64,000 bases of DNA from Caenorhabditis remanei. Taxonomy: Eukaryota; Nematoda; Chromadorea; Rhabditida; Rhabditidae. The notes beneath the pieces were generated by a model that saw only the letters and a list, made by a program, of their open reading frames with translations, was not told the DNA's origin and did not search any database. The stretch is from assembly GCF_010183535.1 (NCBI RefSeq), contig NC_071332.1:14136001-14200000 (forward strand), read 5' to 3'. This document shows, piece after piece, positions 56,911 through 64,000 of this stretch. A program made the translations under genes and the position numbers. Position 1 is the first letter of the stretch, and every line of letters starts with the position of its first letter.

Positions 56911-58201
56911 ATGAGACAAGCACTTTCCACGCATTCCAGTGAGGATAATGCTCTCATTAACTTTTTCGAAAGCTCGATGAAAAAAATGGATGGTAAAAGC
57001 AATGATGTTGCGATCGACGGAGATCAGCCCATGGAATTTGCACAAATATTAAAAACAGTTGATATTACACTATCAGTTTTAAGTTTTATCTTGAGCAATT
57101 TCCACTTTGTGGTATTGACAAGAAAATGGATGAGAAGTAACCTCATGAACATTTTCTTGTTATCCATTTGTATCTGCAACCTAATCTTTCTCATCACTCA
57201 CTTATTACTTTCATCTGGTAACTCGATGCCTGGAATGGATGAATGTCGTACGAGTGCACATCTTTTCATAGTTTACTGTGACTGGTTCATCAGGTTTCTA
57301 TATGATTCCATCAGAAGATGTTCTGTTTATCTTTGTTTTGCTATGATGATGTTACGATGGATTGCCATAATGTATCCAAAGAGTCAGAAAATCAAGACCA
57401 TCAGCAACCCTATATTTGGAGTACTTGTCATTCTAGGAGTGATGATGATTTGTTGTCTATGGGATTCTTCTCGCTGGTTACAGTATTCTATTCGGAACTT
57501 GAAGGAGAGAAAAGAGTAAGTTATCGAGCATCAGTATACCTTGAATCACTTGTTTTTTTCAGTTGCTTTGGGCAGATGATCGAAAATAATCGTTATGAGT
57601 ACCATTCCTCTTCCAAACACCGGAAAACTTTACAGTCACTCGCTCAAATGGACGGTGTGTCTCATGTGATCACCTGCTTGATTTATCTTTTTACTTTATC
57701 TGGACTCGTTGTTCAACTACACAAAATAAAGAACAGCAGACGAAATTTTCACAAAAAAGAAGTAGATAAAAATTCCATCATACTGATTTTCGCCACTTCA
57801 TTCTTCATCTATGAGTTATTTGGTGGATCGGTTTTTCTGATGAACAAACTTGCTCCGTCGCTAAGTTTAAACTCTCAGTAAGTGTATAAGCAGTGCTTTC
57901 AAAATCAAAATAAAAAATTTTACAGCTTTATCTTCAATCAAACAAAGTGTTTTTCGTCTAAAATATTCGTGATCTGTTCGTTAGTTCAATGTGTGATTCC
58001 ATACATTTTATCAGCTGAGTTTCGTCAGACTGCAGTGCGAACTTTCTTGAGGAGATCGAAGAAGATGGTGAGAATAATTGTTGATTTTTCTGTGGGAAAT
58101 CTCAATATTTACAGCACATTGTTTCGATATCTCCGAGTGTTAACAAGGCTTGGTCAAGGGCAAGTAGTTCGGAACGATTTCGAATCATGCAGTTACAGTG
58201 A
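56911..58201 (+). CDS. srw-type GPCR 4
   Basis: Four exons (56911-57515, 57563-57877, 57926-58067, 58115-58201) give 382 residues. TM1: LSVLSFILSNFHFVVLTRKW; TM2: MNIFLLSICICNLIFLITHL; a Cys-containing DECRTSAHLF loop; TM3-4: MMLRWIAIMYPKSQKIK. After an extracellular segment, TM5-7 follow with VQLHKIKNSRRNF between TM5 and TM6. The C-tail exon is HIVSISPSVNKAW. The DECTTS/DECRTS loop, the exon 1 end and the tail exon are shared with srw gene 5, so genes 4 and 5 are a tandem pair distinct from genes 1-3. Confidence 0.83.
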
Positions 58202-58442
58202 TCTTTTAAACACTGCTATCTTGTGTTTTGTCCTTCAGTATTAAAATATCTAGTTTCAATTTCCATTTCAACACATTTTAAAGCAGCCATGAATAAACAT
58301 GATTTCACGTTGTTCGATTTCTCTAAAAACATGTACTCGAAACCCTCAATTACAGTTTAAACATACTACAATCCATGTTCTCGATAGAGGTATATATCAT
58401 AAGATTGTTCATTAATTTTTATTTGCTTTACTTTTTTGTGCA

Positions 58443-59746
58443 ATGAAAAGTCAGCCTCCCCTTCCAACATCAGAAGATTATGACCCCAGTGACTACTATG
58501 AAGACTACGACTTATTTGATAAGAACCACCGCAAGATAACTATCAACTGGAGGCTTTTAATGTCATTTGTCAGAGTAATTTATATTATTGATACCACAAT
58601 AACCGTAATCAGCATCATCACAAATGCGCTTCATCTTATAATTCTGACAAGAAAGTCAATGAGGAATAATTTCGTGAATATTATCATGATTGGCATTTGT
58701 TTTTGCGATTTGTTAATGTTATCTCTCGCCACTTTTTTAGTGTTTGGAGATTCGATATCAGGCCTGGATGAATGCACAACTAGTGAATCATTGGTCGCAA
58801 TTTATGTGGATTGGGTGATTATGATACTATTCGATATAACCAGAAGAACTTCTACATATCTTGGTTTGTTTATGGCGTTTCTAAGATTGTTGGTTGTCAC
58901 ATTTCCAATGAGTGAAATCATGAAATCATTGACAAAACCAGTATCCGCTGTAGTCTTGGTAATGTCTGTGACTACAATATGTGCCATTTGGGATTGCTCT
59001 TACTGGATGCAGTACTCGATTCGAAATTTGAAAGGAAAAAGAGAGTGAGTTGTTGTTTTTGTGAACCGAGAACATGAATGCAGTTTTTCTACAAATAAAC
59101 TGACAAGTTTTCAGCTGCAACGGCAAGAAAATCAAAACGGATCGTTTTGAATACACTAATTTGCCTAGTCAAGATGCAATAATCGAATTTTATTGGACAA
59201 TGGATAGTGTGTCGCATCTCATTAATAGTATCCTTTATTTTATAATTACTGTTTGCCTCATTATCCAGCTTCGAAAATTTGAGAAACGTCGAAGAGATCT
59301 CCATATGAAAGAAGAAGACAAAACCTTCATTATACTAGTTTTTGCCGTTCAATTCTTCATTTGTGAGACTTATTATGGAATAATATTTCTTCTGGACACA
59401 CATTGGTCTCCAAAAAATGTGAACGTTTTGTGAGTGATCGTAGCTGCTTTCTGTTCTGACCTCCATCCATTTCAGTTTTGTCATCAATCGAATTAGCTTC
59501 ACGACTGCTACTTTATTTGCTATCAATTCATTTTTCCAAAGCACTCTTCCGTTTTTTCTCTCTTCACAATACCGTCAAGTAGCAAAACAAGTTTTCTGGA
59601 AAAAATCAACGAAAGTAGTGAGGAGTTTCGAAAACCTAGACTGATCGAAACGTTATGAATTTCAGCAAATTGTATCAGTATCTTCTAATAAAAGTCTTGC
59701 AACTCATCCGAAATCATTTCTTAGAAGCAGAAACACAACAACATAG
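58443..59746 (+). CDS. srw-type GPCR 5
   Basis: Four exons (58443-59044, 59115-59429, 59476-59617, 59666-59746) give 379 residues. The N-terminus is acidic and tyrosine-rich (SEDYDPSDYYEDYDLFD), a pattern often tyrosine-sulphated in peptide receptors of other animals (inference). TM1 VISIITNALHLIILTRKSMR, TM2 VNIIMIGICFCDLLMLSLAT, loop DECTTSESL, TM4 end SVTTICAIWDCSYWMQYSIR. The last exon (QIVSVSSNKSLATHPKS) was chosen over read-through into VRSFENLD and stop because gene 4 has the same tail arrangement. Confidence 0.83.
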
Positions 59747-60152
59747 TACGATGTGGGTCAATATCTTGAAATACATTATCTACTTTATTTCTTGTTATTT
59801 GAATAAATGTTGAATGAAATAATGGATGGATTGATTTGGATTGATTTATTTATTTGAAGGACTGTTGACGGAAACATCAAAGTCTTTATCATAATAAGTG
59901 TGCTATCTTTAGAGATCTATTTGAATTCTCAGGAAAGTGTCAAGAAATAACATCGGTTACTATTCCTAAGAGAATTAAAAAAAGAATGCTAATTGATTAC
60001 TCATAGGTCAAATAGATGAGACAATAAACAACTGTTGCTGAGGAAAATACGTGCTGACGTACAGTTAAGATTTTTAACAGTAGCAATAAGAATGTGGGCG
60101 GTAGAATGGAATAATTTCATCACTTCTTTGCTTGACAACTTCCGATGCAGTC
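59747..60152. other. Intergenic
   Basis: Spacer between srw gene 5 and receptor kinase 1. Nothing recognised. Confidence 0.4.
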
Positions 60153-62026
60153 ATGGTGTTTTGTATATTTCTCTTGGTGTTAACAACTTCCATCAGGTAA
60201 CTTTTACACCGTTTTCACTTCTCTAGAGGTTTGAAATTTTCAGCATCTCCAAACAATTCCCAATACCTGAAAAACAGCCATCCAACTTTGTTCAATCTCA
60301 AAAAAGATCTGCGAGTGCAACAAATCTTACTTCATTTTCAAATTATATGCAATGGTTTATGTCGAGGGGGAAAATTGAGTTCTACTTATTGGCATACGGA
60401 TTTCTTGTTATCCTAGCAGCATTATGTTATTACTCCTGGAGAAAGTGGAATAACCGAACAGTTTTGAGACAAAGGAAGAGGTGAGAATACATCGAAAATA
60501 TTCGAAACTTTTCAAATTTCAGAGCTCCTTCTAATAAATATATCAAGATGAAACCGATGTCTTCAAAAAACAGAAGGAAACTACATAAACAAGAATTACT
60601 GTCCCGATTGTTAAACAATTCTCTTGAATTTGACCCCGAGTTTGAGATCGATACAAAGAATCTTACAATCGGGGAAGAACTTGGTGGTGGAAATTTCGGA
60701 ATTGTTCACAAAGCGAAATTGTATTGTCCCAACTTGAAAACGAAAACGAATTCTTTCACTGTTGCAGTCAAACGTAAGTCAGAACTTATTGGAAAACCAC
60801 GCATTCTTTTTTTCTAGGAGCCAAATACTCCCTGGATCAAACAGAAAAATGCATCCGACAGAAAATGATTTTCGACGAATTGAAAGTAATGTGTGCCATC
60901 AAAAGACATCCAAATGTGTTGATACTGCTAGGAGGTGCCACTATTAACCCGTAAGTAATCATAATTGAATTTTCTGGAAATTTAAAAACTGAGAAATACC
61001 TTCGGCTAGAATGAGAATTGAATCGATTATTATTCAAGTTCAGATCTGACACGATGATTATCTCCGAGTTCGCTGATAATGGCACTCTACTCGAGTTTCT
61101 GAGAAAATTCCAAAACGGAGATGCATTCAATGACCAACTTCTATACAGCGATCAACAATCCGGTCATAAAAAGAAAACTGACTGTTACACAACCAGCATA
61201 GAGATCAACGACTCTATGGAGTTTCTTTCAACTGTTGACCTAGTTTCATTCGCATATCAAATTGCTAATGGTATGAAATATTTGGCTGAGATACCGGTAA
61301 GTGAAAGTGATGACTGTAGTTGAATCACTGCTTTTCTGTTTAGTGTGTCCATCGCGATCTGGCACTTCGGAATGTGTTTTTGTTGGGTAATAAAGTAATA
61401 CGCATTGGTGATTTCGGATTGACCAGAAAGCACGAAAATAAGGGATACTATAGGTAAGAGCCGTACTGATCTGCTTCTTCGCTGTATCCGGAAATGATTT
61501 CTTACAGAATTGCATCTCCTGATATTGGACTCCCATTTCTCTGGATCGCACCAGAGAGCTTCGAAAATTGGAAATTCACTGAAAAAACTGATATTTGGTC
61601 TTTTGGGGTATGTATGTACGAGCTCTTTACATTGGGGAAGACCCCGTATGAAGATCTAAAGGGTATGTTAGTGTTGGACTATCTGAAAAGTGGTGGAAGA
61701 TTGTCTGAACCAGAATATTGTCATCCGAAGATGTAAGAACTTTGTGTTGCTTACGAACAATTTAAAAAACAGTATTTTCAGATATGAATTCATGAATTTG
61801 TGTTGGGCTACTGATCCGTTGTTCCGTCCAAATTTCAAAATGTGCACTGAGTTTTTCAAAGAACATTTGTCAAATATTAACATCCAGGTAATCACTTTTG
61901 TACAGTAAGTGATATTCTTTTCAAAATGCACATTTTAAGGCTTACAACCATCTCGAGGAAAAATTGGAGAGTGAGTGTCAATATCAGGACGAACTTATAA
62001 ATTGGATTCGCACAACTGAAACATAA
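60153..62026 (+). CDS. Single-pass receptor tyrosine-type kinase 1
   Basis: Nine exons (60153-60196, 60244-60480, 60523-60773, 60818-60950, 61044-61296, 61344-61453, 61508-61732, 61782-61887, 61940-62026) give 481 residues. The short exon 1 supplies a signal peptide ([14 protein letters not shown]). A 45-residue Ser/Thr-rich ectodomain and a TM segment ([20 protein letters not shown], about 61-80) follow. The kinase domain has glycine loop [18 protein letters not shown] (catalytic loop), DFGL, APES, DIWSFGV and RPNF. It has the layout of nematode KIN-16/OLD-like receptor kinases, whose ectodomains are tiny; ligand unknown. A long insert (about 50 residues) sits between the hinge and helix E. 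The catalytic Asp and Asn are kept, so activity is plausible. Confidence 0.85.
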
Positions 62027-62156
62027 CCTAGTTTTTCACTCAATCGTAAATTATCACAAAAAGATTAATAAATTTTTCATTGTACAGTTTCTACCAGAAA
62101 AAATTTGAACGTGTAAAGTAGGAATGTAAAAAGATTATCAAGTACTCGGGTTGTTT

Positions 62157-63891
62157 TCAATCATAAAGTTTTTTTTTCGGAACCCAATCTTCCAACTTCT
62201 TCTGCTCCTCCAACTCCAATTTCAATTTTGCTTCAATTTCATTGAAAGTCTACAACATATTTAGATACATATTATTTAGGTTCGGCACTTACATGATCAG
62301 AAAACCGTCCAAGTTCACATTTGAAAATATACACGGCCGTGATGAAATTGGGTCGATGTACCGGGTTGAACTCCCAGCAAAGTTCTATAAACTCAAATCT
62401 GAAAAAAAAACGTAGTTGATCTTATACTAACTTTTTAAAACTTACAGGTCACTGCGACAGTGTTGAGGTTCAGTTAATCTTTTGTGTTTGGTGGAGAAAT
62501 CTTCTGCACTTTCGCTTAATTCACTTAGTTTTTTGGTTCCGAGTGTAAAAAGGTCATAGAGGCAGAGACCAAATGACCAAACATCAGACTTCTCAGTGAA
62601 TTTGTAATTTTCTTTTGTTTCTGGCGCCGCGTGTATAGGGATTATACCTTTTGTTTCTCTGAAGTGATAAAATGGGTATCATGCACATATCTGACAAACA
62701 AACGTGTAATAATTCCTGTCTTTATGTTTTCTTGCTAAACCGAAATCTCCAATCCTTATGGTTTTGTTTTTGGTTATCAAAACATTGCGCAGTTTCAGAT
62801 CACGATGAACACACTAAAAATACATGATTGCAGACACTCAAGGGTGGAAAATCATACCGGAATGCTAGCCAAATGTTTCATCCCGTTGGCGATTTGATAT
62901 GCAAACAGCACTAATTCGAAAGTGTCTAGGGTATTCAAATCGTTATTGACAACGTATTCTTCTTTTCTGTAGGTGTTAGTTTTTCGGTTTTCCTCATCTG
63001 ATGTTGCATCGTTCCTGTCTACTGGGACGAAACGATTTGTGAACCCTTTATGGTGTTCTAGATATGTCTGAAGATCGGTATGTGCGATTTCCATCACGAT
63101 AGATACTGCTGCTCTAAAGATTTGAATTAAATTTCCCACCAGGCTATTTACAATTAATACTCACGGATCTACGGTGACAGCACCAATGATAGCTAACACA
63201 TTTGCATGCTTTTGTTTTGCAATCGCACACATTACAAGGATTTCTTTCAAGAGTAGTTCTTTTTTTTCTTCATATTTTTCTTTATTGTCATCTTTAGCCG
63301 CTGAAAAACGAATCATGATTCTTAAAACTTTTAGTCAAACTCACTTTTGACCGCAACGGCTAATGAGACGTCACGTTCCGCCTCCATTTGCAGTTTACCT
63401 TCACTGACATTTCCGAAATAGCCATGCCCTAATTTCTTGTCCACTTTCAACAGTTCTCCGTTAATTTCAAAGTTTTCTTCAAAGTCTTTATAATTTATTT
63501 CCTCATTGATAACCCGAGAAGATATTTCTGCATTATCATTCTGATCAAGTCCTTTGTAACGGATTTCCTTTGCTTCCCTGTTATAGAACTTCATTGAATG
63601 AATGGAATGTTGACACTCACTTGTAAAGTTTCCAGATCCATCCAATCAGAAATGGGAAAATTACGAGGCAAAACGAAAATAAGTAAACGATGACCTGGAA
63701 ATAAATCGGTATACCAGAACCCTCATTTGCAGACGGTGATCTTGTTGGCCTTTGTACAAACTTCAGAATTGTGGAAGAGGAATTAGTGGTTTGGTATGAA
63801 AGCCTATGAGAACGTTGAAATTTGGTCTATATAATCTCTCATACAAATACCTGATGAAAGGATAAAATACAAAAAGTAATATATTTCTCAT
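62157..63891 (-). CDS. Single-pass receptor tyrosine-type kinase 2
   Basis: Minus-strand paralogue of kinase 1, convergent with it, 130 bp between stops. Exon 1 ([14 protein letters not shown]) encodes the leader; an in-frame ATG at 63966 would lengthen it. A Ser/Thr-rich ectodomain ([14 protein letters not shown]) and TM segment ([21 protein letters not shown]) follow. The kinase domain has [27 protein letters not shown] and DVWSFGL, ending WVPKKKLYD. Two features are unusual for a tyrosine kinase: the catalytic loop is HRDLKLRN, and the segment before APE is IIPIHA, without the Trp of the usual P+1 loop. Specificity may therefore have changed. The catalytic residues remain. Confidence 0.83.
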
Positions 63892-64000
63892 GTTTAATTT
63901 TTTGAATGGAAGAAAAATAAAATGAAGAACAAAGATGAGTAGTTGCAATCTTTGAAGAGAGACCAAAAAAGGGAACTTGATTGATCAGTTGTGACATGAA
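63892..64000. other. 5' flank of kinase 2
   Basis: Short AT-rich end of the window. It includes an alternative in-frame upstream start for kinase 2 at 63966 (minus). Confidence 0.4.

Noticed and set aside
60035..60226. Frame of 63 codons upstream of kinase 1 as its first exon
   Set aside because: Its phase at the donor does not fit exon 2. The ATG at 60153 in the next frame gives a signal peptide and the correct phase.
1..64000. Operons, CRISPR arrays or prokaryotic signals
   Set aside because: All genes are intron-rich and of nematode families; close same-strand gene pairs with SL2-type spacing of about 100 bases were not seen.

Overview
The window reads as nuclear DNA of a Caenorhabditis-type nematode; I cannot name the species. 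The evidence is the gene content: F-box/FTH genes with an N-terminal HTH module, triple-SPK proteins, divergent nuclear hormone receptors, srz/srw/srh chemoreceptors, ShKT secreted proteins, CDR proteins, CYP33-like P450s and KIN-16-like receptor kinases. Introns are short and AT-rich with TTTCAG acceptors, and several start codons sit just behind an unpaired acceptor, as expected for SL trans-splicing. Such a family mix is typical of a fast-evolving autosome arm (inference).

Region 1 (1-17,280) is a tandem segmental duplication of about 8.7 kb. Each unit holds an F-box/FTH gene, a triple-SPK gene and a second F-box/FTH gene. The left unit begins before the window and ends inside a copied scrap of the last exon of a nuclear receptor gene; the complete receptor lies after the right unit. 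The first left F-box gene has a nonsense codon in the F-box. Both copies of the second F-box gene share an in-frame TAG, or an intron of only 33 bases, and are almost identical over 2 kb, which suggests recent gene conversion. Each unit carries private insertions with a clean empty site in the other.

Region 2 (17,284-24,321) holds two paralogous minus-strand nuclear receptors, a divergent pair of small secreted-type proteins, one of which lacks its signal peptide, and a complete six-exon srz receptor. Region 3 (24,322-34,196) holds four ShKT genes, a sigma-class GST and a CDR gene. The ShKT genes share a 3' UTR motif next to the polyadenylation signal, and three of them share an upstream promoter module. 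An inverted copy of the GST and ShKT 3' ends forms a long inverted repeat.

Region 4 (34,859-46,667) looks like a detoxification neighbourhood: two nuclear receptors interleaved with three CYP33-like P450s, then a second CDR gene. All three P450s and that CDR gene carry TGTC[AG]AGT upstream, three of the four beside a GATA site, a candidate for shared regulation. Region 5 (46,668-59,746) is a chemoreceptor cluster of five srw genes and one srh gene. One srw intron holds two transposons and one srw gene is frameshifted. Region 6 (59,747-64,000) has two tail-to-tail single-pass receptor kinases.

Gene models were built by hand from reading frames, paralogue comparison and splice consensus. Exon positions are given where I worked them out; family names rest on recognised motifs, not on database searches.
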